The notes under the pieces are model-generated. The model saw only the letters and a program-made list of their open reading frames with translations, ran no database searches and had not been told where the DNA came from. Position numbers and translations under genes: made by a program. A stretch of DNA of 7,061 bases from CAIVAT01 sp037128705 (GTDB lineage: Bacteria; Bacteroidota; Bacteroidia; Bacteroidales; FEN-979), in the NCBI GenBank assembly GCA_037128705.1, contig JBAXVX010000073.1, forward strand, positions 1 to 7,061, written 5' to 3'. Positions 1 through 6,857 of this stretch are shown here, one piece after another; the first letter of the stretch is position 1, and every line of letters starts with the position of its first letter.

Positions 1-338
1 AAACTAGCCGCCGCGTTTATTTATTTGATTTTTAACCCTTGATTCACATTATTAAGGTAACTGGGAATCCTGAACCTGATTTTTACTGTTGGCACGAAAT
101 TACTCTGAACCATCGCAAGGGCTGTGCCCATATTTTCGTCAATTTTAACAGACATAAGGGTGGCTTTTATATGACTAAGACAACGGAGGAGTCAAAAAGG
201 TGGCAGGGTGTTGAATATTTTTTTTTCCTTGCCAGCATTTATTAAACAGTTGACTCTGCGGATAAACGTATAAAAAAAGACCAGCTAAAAGAACAGCGGC
301 CTACCAACCGTGAAAATTTATCGCGTCACGATTTTCCC
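1..338. other. Upstream stretch with no supported gene
   Basis: No reading frame here looks like a real gene. The longest (39-245, plus strand) begins at TTG and encodes a short, unfamiliar peptide rich in His, Phe and Tyr, with no domain, signal peptide or coding-like pattern. The stretch is AT-rich and contains a run of nine T at 218-226 and a tiny GGGC/GCCC hairpin at 119-129, neither of which forms a convincing terminator. In one frame bases 1-42 read to a stop, so the tail of an upstream gene cannot be excluded, but 13 codons are too few to judge. The likely role is the 5' regulatory region of the lipoprotein gene that follows. Confidence 0.55.
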
Positions 339-346
339 TACTTTTG
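317..346 (+). promoter_or_regulatory. Candidate Bacteroidota promoter of the BMP lipoprotein gene
   Basis: TACTTTTG at 339-346 is an exact match to the Bacteroidota -7 element TAnnTTTG. A partial -33 element, TTTA at 317-320 (consensus TTTG), lies 18 bases upstream, slightly closer than the usual 19-21. Transcription would start near 353 and give a short A-rich leader of about 12 bases before the ATG at 365. The match is visible in the sequence; promoter activity is inferred. An 8-mer with six fixed positions also turns up by chance, so confidence is modest. Confidence 0.35.
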
Positions 347-364
347 CAAAAAAAATTCAACCTG

Positions 365-1393
365 ATGAATAAGCCCGCAGGCACGCTGCTTTTTTTCCTG
401 ATCGCAACTCTGTGGGTTATACCCTCCTGTAAAAAAGAGGACAACCTCCCCACGCAAACGGTCAGTGTAGCCATTCTGGCCCAGGGCAACACCTTCGATG
501 ATCTTTCATTTCTTCAGAGCTGTAAAACAGGTCTCGAACGGGCCAAGAAGGATTTCAGCTTCGAAACCGCCTATAACATCGATACCACCACCAACAGGTA
601 CACCGAAAGGCTGGAATACTATGGCAGCCTGAATTTCGACCTCATCATCGCCGTAGGCTATATGTGGAACGATGCCGTGGTGACGGCTGCTAAAAAGTAC
701 CCCGGGTCGCGGTTCATCCTGGTGGATGCTCAATTGTCGGAACCCCAGCCCAACGCTGTGAGCATTTTGTTCGATGTGGACGAGGTGGCCTATCCGCTGG
801 GCTTTTTATCGGCATGGTGGGCCAGCAGTCACGACAGACAAAACCCTGCAGTGGGATTCGTCGGGGCTCTTGAGATCCCGACAATCAGGCAGTTTACCGA
901 ACCCTTCCTCAACGGGGTTGAACGGTTCAACCAGAAATACGGAAAATCAGTGGCCGATCATGGCGCTTATGCCGGATCTTTCATCGATTCGGGATTGGGC
1001 AGGCATCTTGCCGACAGCCTCATTACACTGGGCTCCGATGTGATGTTCGGGGTGGGCGGGCAAACCGGGAACGGGGTCCTCCTCCAGGCCAAAGAACGCG
1101 GGATGACGGGCATCGGGGTCGATGTGGATCAGTATTACTCCTTCCCGGAGGTTAAGGATATCCTGGTCTCTTCAGCCATGAAAAGCCTGGACAATGCCAT
1201 TTATGCCGTGATTAAATCTTTCATCTTCAACACCTTTAACGGCGGCAGCATCTATACCGGGAACCTTGAGAACCAGGGCGTCCAGCTTGCTCCCTGGCAC
1301 GATTACAGCACGCAGATACCCGACAGTGTAAAACTGGCCGTTGACCACATCAAAGCCGGCATCATCGACGGCAGCATCTCCACAGGCTGGTAA
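365..1393 (+). CDS. BMP-family (PnrA/TmpC-like) substrate-binding lipoprotein
   Basis: Solute-binding lipoprotein of the BMP family; characterised members such as PnrA (TmpC) bind purine nucleosides for ABC import, but the ligand here is unknown. From the ATG at 365 it has 342 residues, a normal length. Residues 1-21 form a lipoprotein signal peptide (hydrophobic core about 7-19) ending in I-P-S-C, so Cys22 would be lipidated. Family marks are FDD at 44-46 followed by LSF, the D-L-I-I-A-V-G strand at 92-98, V-G-F-V-G at 163-167, and G-I-G-V-D-V-D-Q at 249-256. A frame opening at TTG 344 adds seven residues, but that TTG lies inside the candidate -7 promoter box and the lipoprotein signal fits the ATG better. 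Lys-Lys-Glu-Asp directly after Cys22 resembles the Bacteroidota surface-lipoprotein export signal. No ABC ATPase or permease gene lies nearby. The gene precedes the sulfatase by 109 bases on the same strand, so co-transcription is possible. The family is clear; substrate and location are not. Confidence 0.9.
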   Translation: MNKPAGTLLFFLIATLWVIPSCKKEDNLPTQTVSVAILAQGNTFDDLSFLQSCKTGLERAKKDFSFETAYNIDTTTNRYTERLEYYGSLNFDLIIAVGYMWNDAVVTAAKKYPGSRFILVDAQLSEPQPNAVSILFDVDEVAYPLGFLSAWWASSHDRQNPAVGFVGALEIPTIRQFTEPFLNGVERFNQKYGKSVADHGAYAGSFIDSGLGRHLADSLITLGSDVMFGVGGQTGNGVLLQAKERGMTGIGVDVDQYYSFPEVKDILVSSAMKSLDNAIYAVIKSFIFNTFNGGSIYTGNLENQGVQLAPWHDYSTQIPDSVKLAVDHIKAGIIDGSISTGW

Positions 1394-1440
1394 GTTGTTT
1401 GCGACTCACAACAGGCCGACATTAATTCCTGATAAAAACA

Positions 1441-1470
1441 TTTGGGATCTTCTACTTTTTCCTAATTTTA
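1441..1470 (+). promoter_or_regulatory. Weak candidate promoter of the sulfatase gene
   Basis: In the 109-base gap before the sulfatase, TTTG at 1441-1444 could serve as a -33 element and TAATTTTA at 1463-1470 as a -7 element (one mismatch to TAnnTTTG), with 18 bases between them. Transcription would begin near 1477, leaving a leader of about 25 bases. No hairpin strong enough to end transcription from the lipoprotein gene was seen in the gap, so the sulfatase may equally be read through from upstream. Confidence 0.22.
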
Positions 1471-1502
1471 TCCATTAAGCTTCTCAAAAAACCAGCCATC
1501 CC

Positions 1503-3716
1503 ATGAAAAAAATTCCACGGGTATATTTCGGCCTTCCACCAACAATGCTGGCTGTAGCTGCACTCACAGGATTTAGTGATACACCCACCGCCCGGAATAC
1601 AACACATCCAAACATCCTGCTGATCATGGTCGATCAGATGCAGACCCCGCCCGAGGGATATGGATCCAATGAGGGCGCAGTCAGGGAACTGAAGGAGATC
1701 CTTGGCTTCAGGTCTCTTTCTGCAGGCAATGCCTACACGCAGTTTTTCCCTGGCTTGATGCGTCTGCGGCAAAACGCTGTTTTACTTAAAAAGAATTATA
1801 CAGCCTCTGCCGCCTCGGTACCCAGCAGGTCCTGCATCATGACCGGCCAGTATTCAACCGTTACCGGCGTTGACCAAACCGACGGGCTGTTCAAGACGAG
1901 CAAAGATGTGCCATTCCTTGATTCCCTTGGCGCCCCCACCCTGGGCGACTGGTTCCGTAAAGCAGGGTATTCCACCCACTATTTTGGAAAATGGCACGTT
2001 TCGGAAGCTGCACCGCCCCGTTACCTCGAACCCTGGGGCTTTTCGGAGTGGGAAAGCTCCTATCCCGAACCACACGGTGGAACGGCCGACAATCTTGGGG
2101 TGTATCGCGATGTGGTGTTCACCGACAACATCACCGGCTTCCTGCATAACCAGGGAGTAAATCCCTCCGGAACCCCGTGGTTTACGGTCGCCTCGCTGGT
2201 CAACCCGCACGATGTGAGCTCCTGGCCCGTCAACTGGCAGGTGCCCGACACCAATGGGGTGGTTCCCTGGAAGGATTATCCACCCGCGCTGTTAATTCCC
2301 GCCTTGGGAGACCAAAGCCTCCTGGGCGTCGTTCCTACCTGGGAAAACGGGCTACCCGTCAATAAAAGTATCTGGGTTGACCTGAACCCCCAGGGGTTTC
2401 CCCAGGAAAACAGCGCACTGCCTCCAACCTTTGGTGAGTCGCTGGTGGACAAACCAAGCTGCCAGCAGGACTATTCCTTTAAATGGGGGCTGGCATTTGG
2501 GGCCAATACCGATTATGGTTTCAGCCAGCTTGGCCTGAAAAAACATTCACCCCTGCCTTTCCAGCTCCAGGGAGGCGAATACTCAGACTGGTCCCTCCGG
2601 TATATGCAGTTCTATTTCTACTGCCAGTACCTCGCCGAACTGCAGATCCGCAGAATAATGAAAACCCTTGATGAATCTGGTCTTACCGACAACACCATCG
2701 TCGTGTTCATGGCCGATCACGGGGATATGCTGGCAGCCCACGGCGGCATGATCCAGAAATGGTACAACGCCTATGAAGAGTCGGTCAGGGTGCCACTGGT
2801 CATCTCCTCCCCCCTGGTCAATTCAAATAAAGATGTGATCAGGGAGATCGTCCAGACTACAAGCTCCATCGATCTTGTGCCAACCCTGCTGGGGCTGGCC
2901 GGGTTCAAGGCCGATTCATTGAAAAACACAATGGGCGGAGTCAAAGGTCATGCCACCACCCCGAATTTCCCGGGAACCGACCTCTCGGCCTATATCAAGG
3001 GAACAAATACCGGCCCGGTCATCGGCCCTGACGGGAAACAGAGAACCGGCGTCCTGTTCATGACCAGCGATATGATCACCGAACTTGGCGACTCCGGTAA
3101 GATCAGCCCGTACAACCTGTTTCTCAGTCGGGTTGATTCAACCATCAGCCTGGGATATTCCCTCCTCCCCGGCACCGTGCGCCAGCCCAACAATGTAAGG
3201 GCCTTCTGCACCGGCGACTGGAAAATCGCGCAATATGTGGACCCGAAGGGGGTTGAAAAGGATCAGTGGGAACTCTATTGCCTTACCAGTGACCCGATCG
3301 AAGTGATCAACCTGGATGACTTCTCGACCGGCGAGATCCGTGATGGGGTGAGCGTTCCGGGCATGACAACCGAGGAATTGAGGTTGAAAAATGTGGCACT
3401 GAAAAAGGAACTTGCCACGGCGCTTGGTCTGGCTGATCGAATACCTGCTGCAAAACAATTCACGCTGTTCCAGAATTTCCCAAATCCCTTCAGCCAGCAA
3501 ACATCCATTTCATTCTTCATCCCCGAAACCGGGAAGGTACGACTGGCGGTTACCGATTTATCAGGAAATGTGGTGATGGTATTGTTGGACCAAACGCTGA
3601 CTCCCGGCGTTCATAAATATACCCTGAAGGCCGACCAGCTTTGCTCCGGCATCTATTTTTTCGGACTTGCCTATAACCAGCAAATGATGGTGAAGAAAAT
3701 GATCGTGATGAAATAG
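1503..3716 (+). CDS. Secreted serine-type sulfatase with a T9SS type A sorting domain
   Basis: Type I sulfatase that would hydrolyse sulfate esters outside the cell; the substrate cannot be told from sequence. Of 737 residues, about 1-25 form a Sec signal peptide. The sulfatase domain runs from about 36 to 630. The formylglycine site is S105-V-P-S-R109 followed by S-C-I-M-T-G, so the modified residue is serine, not cysteine, and needs an anSME-type maturase. Other active-site marks are D44-Q45 (Asp-Gln where many sulfatases have Asp-Asp, as in choline-sulfatase-like members), G-K163-W-H165, N-P-H236, D405-H406-G-D and K419. Residues about 650-737 are a T9SS type A sorting domain (Por_Secre_tail), beginning F-T-L-F-Q-N-F-P-N-P-F and ending in K-K-M-I-V-M-K; the peptidase PorU normally removes it on secretion. 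The ATG at 1503 has no Shine-Dalgarno site, usual for Bacteroidota, and is supported by the signal peptide directly after it. The maturase gene converges from the right. No frameshift or missing catalytic residue was seen. A related phosphohydrolase is unlikely given the S-x-P-S-R motif. Confidence 0.93.
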   Translation: MKKIPRVYFGLPPTMLAVAALTGFSDTPTARNTTHPNILLIMVDQMQTPPEGYGSNEGAVRELKEILGFRSLSAGNAYTQFFPGLMRLRQNAVLLKKNYTASAASVPSRSCIMTGQYSTVTGVDQTDGLFKTSKDVPFLDSLGAPTLGDWFRKAGYSTHYFGKWHVSEAAPPRYLEPWGFSEWESSYPEPHGGTADNLGVYRDVVFTDNITGFLHNQGVNPSGTPWFTVASLVNPHDVSSWPVNWQVPDTNGVVPWKDYPPALLIPALGDQSLLGVVPTWENGLPVNKSIWVDLNPQGFPQENSALPPTFGESLVDKPSCQQDYSFKWGLAFGANTDYGFSQLGLKKHSPLPFQLQGGEYSDWSLRYMQFYFYCQYLAELQIRRIMKTLDESGLTDNTIVVFMADHGDMLAAHGGMIQKWYNAYEESVRVPLVISSPLVNSNKDVIREIVQTTSSIDLVPTLLGLAGFKADSLKNTMGGVKGHATTPNFPGTDLSAYIKGTNTGPVIGPDGKQRTGVLFMTSDMITELGDSGKISPYNLFLSRVDSTISLGYSLLPGTVRQPNNVRAFCTGDWKIAQYVDPKGVEKDQWELYCLTSDPIEVINLDDFSTGEIRDGVSVPGMTTEELRLKNVALKKELATALGLADRIPAAKQFTLFQNFPNPFSQQTSISFFIPETGKVRLAVTDLSGNVVMVLLDQTLTPGVHKYTLKADQLCSGIYFFGLAYNQQMMVKKMIVMK

Positions 3717-3731
3717 AACGGGCCGGCCGAT

Positions 3732-4982
3732 CTACCTCCCTGCCTTTGACCGCGGACGGCTTAACGCCCATTTTTTCACATTCGACGGCAGCCGCTTGTT
3801 CCGCAGTTCATTGGCCATGAAATCAAAGTAGGGGAAGGTGTGTTTATAGAACATCCTGAATCCGGGGCACAGATAGTTTAACCCCGGCTCCCCGTCGGGT
3901 GTGGTAACGATGCGATTTTTTGGACACTCTCCGTTACAGAGGTCGAGAAATCCGCATTTCATGCAGTAGGCCGGCAACGTATCACGCTTGTCCTGGCCAA
4001 ACTGCTGCTGAAACGGCGAATTCATCAGGTGTTCCATCGATGTTTCGTTCAGGTTGCCAAGTTGATATTCGGGGAAAACGAAATGGTCGCAGGCGAAAAC
4101 ATCCCCGTTATATTCCACAACACCGGCATGGCCGCAGGTTCTGGCCGAAACACACACAGCAGGGGGAACACCCATCAGGTTTTCAAGCACGCAATCGAAT
4201 GTAAGCACGAAATAATCACCCACATCGTGGCGAACCCATTCATCAAATATCCCGATCAGGAAATTCCCATAATCAACCGGGTCAACCGTCCAGTCGGTAA
4301 TCTCTCCATTTTTCAGGATGCCCGCGGGCAGGATCCTGGGTTCATCCGGTTTCGCATTGACATCGATCCGTTCAACCACCGGCATAAACTGCATGTACCG
4401 GCTGCCAATGCTTTTTAAAAACCGGTATACCTCTTCCGGGTATCTTGAATTATAATCATGAACCACCGAAAGGGTGTTGAATTCAGTCTTGTGCCTGACC
4501 AGTAGTTCCAGCCCTCTCATGCATTGGGTAAAACTGCCCTGCCCGCTCCGGAAAACCCTGTAATGATCATGGCAGTGTTCAGGACCATCAATCGAAAGCC
4601 CGACCAGGAAATGATGGTCACTGAAAAAACGGCACCACTCATCCGTCAGCGTTGTTCCGTTTGTTTGCAGGGAATTCTCGATTACCCTTCCCCCGCCATG
4701 CTTTTGCTGCAGCTGGATGACCCTTTTGAAAAAGTCCATTCCCCGCATGATCGGTTCACCTCCGTGCCAGGCAAAAAGAACTACCGGTTCCCGTGATGAA
4801 TAAATAGTTTGTGTAATATAGGTTTCAAGGAGTTTGTCACTCATGACCCTTTGATGCATCTCCCCCGGGAAGAGTTTTTCTTTCTCGAGATAATAGCAGT
4901 AGGTACAATTCAGGTTACACGCCGATCCGACCGGTTTGGCCATCAGGGAGAAGGAAAGCTTCCTGGAAACAGATATATTCAT
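3732..4982 (-). CDS. Anaerobic sulfatase-maturating enzyme (radical SAM/SPASM, anSME)
   Basis: Cytoplasmic radical SAM enzyme that oxidises the active-site Ser or Cys of sulfatases to C-alpha-formylglycine, independently of oxygen. Numbering from the ATG at 4982 gives 416 residues, typical for the family. The radical SAM cluster motif is C22-x3-C26-x2-C29 followed by Y-Y. S-L-Q106-T-N-G matches the conserved substrate-side Gln. The C-terminal SPASM region holds C277, C283, C298, C340, C343, C349, C353 and C372, almost exactly the spacing of the Clostridium perfringens anSME, which carries two auxiliary 4Fe-4S clusters. C298-D299-H-F contains the Asp proposed as the catalytic base. Every expected cysteine is present. 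The frame also opens one codon earlier at TTG 4985, but the adjacent ATG is preferred. It converges on the serine-type sulfatase, its obvious substrate candidate, and follows the response regulator on the same strand after 60 bases. It could also mature sulfatases encoded elsewhere in the genome. Confidence 0.95.
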   Translation of the reverse strand: MNISVSRKLSFSLMAKPVGSACNLNCTYCYYLEKEKLFPGEMHQRVMSDKLLETYITQTIYSSREPVVLFAWHGGEPIMRGMDFFKRVIQLQQKHGGGRVIENSLQTNGTTLTDEWCRFFSDHHFLVGLSIDGPEHCHDHYRVFRSGQGSFTQCMRGLELLVRHKTEFNTLSVVHDYNSRYPEEVYRFLKSIGSRYMQFMPVVERIDVNAKPDEPRILPAGILKNGEITDWTVDPVDYGNFLIGIFDEWVRHDVGDYFVLTFDCVLENLMGVPPAVCVSARTCGHAGVVEYNGDVFACDHFVFPEYQLGNLNETSMEHLMNSPFQQQFGQDKRDTLPAYCMKCGFLDLCNGECPKNRIVTTPDGEPGLNYLCPGFRMFYKHTFPYFDFMANELRNKRLPSNVKKWALSRPRSKAGR

Positions 4983-5005
4983 CAATACCCTGGTAAAATT
5001 TGTTT

Positions 5006-5037
5006 AAAAAACCGTTATCTGGAATCCCCATAATAAC
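5006..5037 (-). terminator. Possible intrinsic terminator after the response regulator gene
   Basis: Read on the minus strand, GTTATT (bulged A) TGG pairs with CCA GATAAC around a five-base loop (hairpin at 5014-5037). Two bases (GG) and then six T (5011-5006) follow. The stem has nine pairs including one G-T wobble and is AT-rich except at its top, so it is moderate rather than strong. It begins six bases after the regulator's stop codon and would separate the regulator operon, at least partly, from the maturase gene. Confidence 0.4.
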
Positions 5038-5042
5038 CTTCG

Positions 5043-5762
5043 TTAGACAAAATTCCCATCAATGTACTCCTGGAATTTTTCTTTGAATTGTTCGCTGACG
5101 GGGATATATACTTTGCCATCGAACACAATCCTGTTCCTCTCAACTACAGAAATCTTTTTAAGATTAACTATAAATGAACGGTGAACTCTCATAAACCTGT
5201 CGGATGGCAGCTGCTCTTCGATCGCCTTCAGGCTCAGTTGCGTCATCACGGGAGCACTGTTGGTCAAATGAATCTTAATATACTCGTGCTGGCTCTCAAT
5301 GAATTTTATGTCATCCAGTTCGATGCGGATGAGTTTGTAGTCTGATTTTACAAACAGATGGCTGGCTGTCGCCCTGATGCTTTCTTTTTGGCTTTTCGCG
5401 GTTAAATCAATCAGATTTTTCACCTTGCTGGCCGCTTTCAAAAAACTGCTGTAGGTGATGGGTTTTAACAGATAATCCGCTGCATCAACCTGGAAACCCT
5501 CCACGGCATATTCACTGTAGGCAGTGGTAAATACGACATAGGGTTTGTTGGTCAGTGATTTTACATATTCCAATCCATTCAGGTCGGGCATGTTGATATC
5601 AATGAACATGAGCTGAACCGGGCGGTTGCTGATGATCTCCATCGCTTCGAATGCACTCCGGCACTCAGCCACCAGTTCCAGGAATGGGGTTTTCTGAATA
5701 TAAGCTGATATTTTTTTTACAGCCAGGGGCTCATCATCAATGGCGATGCATGAAATCTTCAT
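5043..5762 (-). CDS. LytTR-family response regulator
   Basis: DNA-binding response regulator of the LytR/AlgR type, the partner of the kinase encoded just upstream. The 239 residues divide into a receiver domain (about 3-115) and a LytTR DNA-binding domain (about 135-236). The receiver has the acidic pair D9-D10 followed by E-P, phospho-acceptor D55 in F-I-D-I-N-M-P, T80 in F-T-T-A-Y, and K100-P in the L-L-K-P motif. The LytTR part shows D-D-I-K-F-I-E-S, the Y-I-K-I-H strand, and F-M-R-V-H-R-S-F-I-V-N, typical of this domain. Its ATG overlaps the kinase stop codon by four bases (ATGA at 5762-5759), implying translational coupling. Phosphorylation at D55 would be expected to promote binding to paired direct repeats in target promoters. 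No target site was identified in this window. Confidence 0.95.
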   Translation of the reverse strand: MKISCIAIDDEPLAVKKISAYIQKTPFLELVAECRSAFEAMEIISNRPVQLMFIDINMPDLNGLEYVKSLTNKPYVVFTTAYSEYAVEGFQVDAADYLLKPITYSSFLKAASKVKNLIDLTAKSQKESIRATASHLFVKSDYKLIRIELDDIKFIESQHEYIKIHLTNSAPVMTQLSLKAIEEQLPSDRFMRVHRSFIVNLKKISVVERNRIVFDGKVYIPVSEQFKEKFQEYIDGNFV

Positions 5763-6835
5763 AATGGAATTTTAAGGTCGACTTCAAATTCATTTTCTTT
5801 ATCCTGGATGTTCAACCGGAAATTATCCTCATATAACAACTTCAAACTATCCTTTATGTTATCCAGACCGATTCCTGAATATTCGCCCTGGGATTTTGCC
5901 GGAACTTTATGTTTGCTGTTTTTGATGATACATGTCAGGAAAGTGCTGCTAACCCTGAGCTCAAAATAAATATACGATTTCAGCGGGTAACTCACCCCAT
6001 GTTTAAATGCATTTTCAAGCAAGGAAATAAACAGCATCGGGGGAATTTTAGCATCAGGCACCTGATCGGGAATCACAACAGTAACCTCCACTTCATCGGA
6101 ATGCCTGAGTTGCATGAGTGAAATAAAACTGAGAATGAATTCGATCTCCTTTTTCAGCTCGATCGTGCTTTGAGCCGAATCATAGAGCAGATAGCGCATG
6201 AGCGTTGAAAGCCGGACCACCGCATCCTGGGCCTTTTCCGTATCTATTTCAATCAGCGAATGGATGTTATTCAGCGTGTTCATGAAAAAATGGGGGCTTA
6301 CCTGGTGCCTCAATAAAGCCAGGTTGGTTTTAAGTTGTTCCTTCTCGGCATCCTTTCGCAGCCTCTCCTCGCCCAACCATTTCGACATCAGTTTGATCGT
6401 TGTACCGGCACCAACGATTAAGATGCAAATGATAAGATTGTCCGCAAAAGCCATGAATGGCGGTTTTAAATTTGGGGAACTCAAATCAGGCGGTCTTCCG
6501 CCATCTGGTGAAAAAGTTATTCCGGGATCGGCATATGAAAAAAATGGTGAACGGGCGATCATATTGATCACTATCCCTATGATTATTAATGCAGAAAGCG
6601 AAACAAAGTAGTAAGGGTATCTTTTTTTCAAGAGTAAATGCGGCACCAGGATATATACATTTACCAGGAAAATAATGAGAAATCCGGATAGGTTTACCCA
6701 ATGTCCTGCCATGGTATTCCAATTGAGATGTCCGGAGCCGCGTTCGCTGAAATAGGGCACTGAGAAAACGAGTGCCCATATTAAAACGTAAATCAAAATT
6801 TCAATTTTCCGGCTGCTTAGGGAAAGTGATTTCAT
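5759..6835 (-). CDS. LytS-type membrane sensor histidine kinase
   Basis: Inner-membrane sensor kinase of the His_kinase (PF06580)/HATPase_c type, 358 residues. There are four predicted membrane segments at about 12-28, 48-68, 74-94 and 129-150. The K-K-R loop near 70-72 would face the cytoplasm, so the loop at about 95-128, rich in Pro and Gly, would face the periplasm. A helical linker (about 152-175) leads to the phospho-acceptor motif R-H-Q-V-S-P-H182-F-F-M-N-T-L-N-N. The ATP-binding domain shows an N box L-L-E-N275-A-F-K-H-G and a G box G321-I-G-L-D-N-I. No PAS, HAMP or two-component-regulator propeller sensor domain is present, so the membrane segments themselves, or a partner, probably sense the signal. 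The gene lies 22 bases after the stop of the receptor-like gene and overlaps the regulator by four bases, so the three are probably one operon. The signal is unknown. Confidence 0.94.
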   Translation of the reverse strand: MKSLSLSSRKIEILIYVLIWALVFSVPYFSERGSGHLNWNTMAGHWVNLSGFLIIFLVNVYILVPHLLLKKRYPYYFVSLSALIIIGIVINMIARSPFFSYADPGITFSPDGGRPPDLSSPNLKPPFMAFADNLIICILIVGAGTTIKLMSKWLGEERLRKDAEKEQLKTNLALLRHQVSPHFFMNTLNNIHSLIEIDTEKAQDAVVRLSTLMRYLLYDSAQSTIELKKEIEFILSFISLMQLRHSDEVEVTVVIPDQVPDAKIPPMLFISLLENAFKHGVSYPLKSYIYFELRVSSTFLTCIIKNSKHKVPAKSQGEYSGIGLDNIKDSLKLLYEDNFRLNIQDKENEFEVDLKIPL

Positions 6836-6857
6836 TTCACAAAGTTATTTAACTTAT

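Noticed and set aside
39..245. A 68-codon plus-strand frame upstream of the lipoprotein gene.
   Set aside because: It opens at TTG, has no recognisable domain or signal peptide and an odd composition, and lies in AT-rich DNA. Nothing supports it as a gene.
250..274. TTGACT and TATAAA resembling a sigma-70 promoter.
   Set aside because: The boxes are only 13 bases apart, and Bacteroidota promoters use a different consensus.
1394..1412. GTTGT/ACAAC inverted repeat directly after the lipoprotein stop, considered as a terminator.
   Set aside because: The stem has only five pairs with a nine-base loop and no T tract follows.
1833..1835. Cys111 of the sulfatase considered as a cysteine-type formylglycine site.
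   Set aside because: It is not followed by x-P-x-R; the motif fits Ser105 exactly.
3721..3728. GGCCGGCC palindrome between the convergent genes, considered as a bidirectional terminator.
   Set aside because: It has no room for a loop and no T tract on either side; it is a chance palindrome as far as can be seen.
4029..4418. A 129-codon plus-strand frame inside the maturase gene, and similar frames opposite the sulfatase and kinase.
   Set aside because: They lie antisense to clearly conserved genes and encode no recognisable protein; they are shadow frames.
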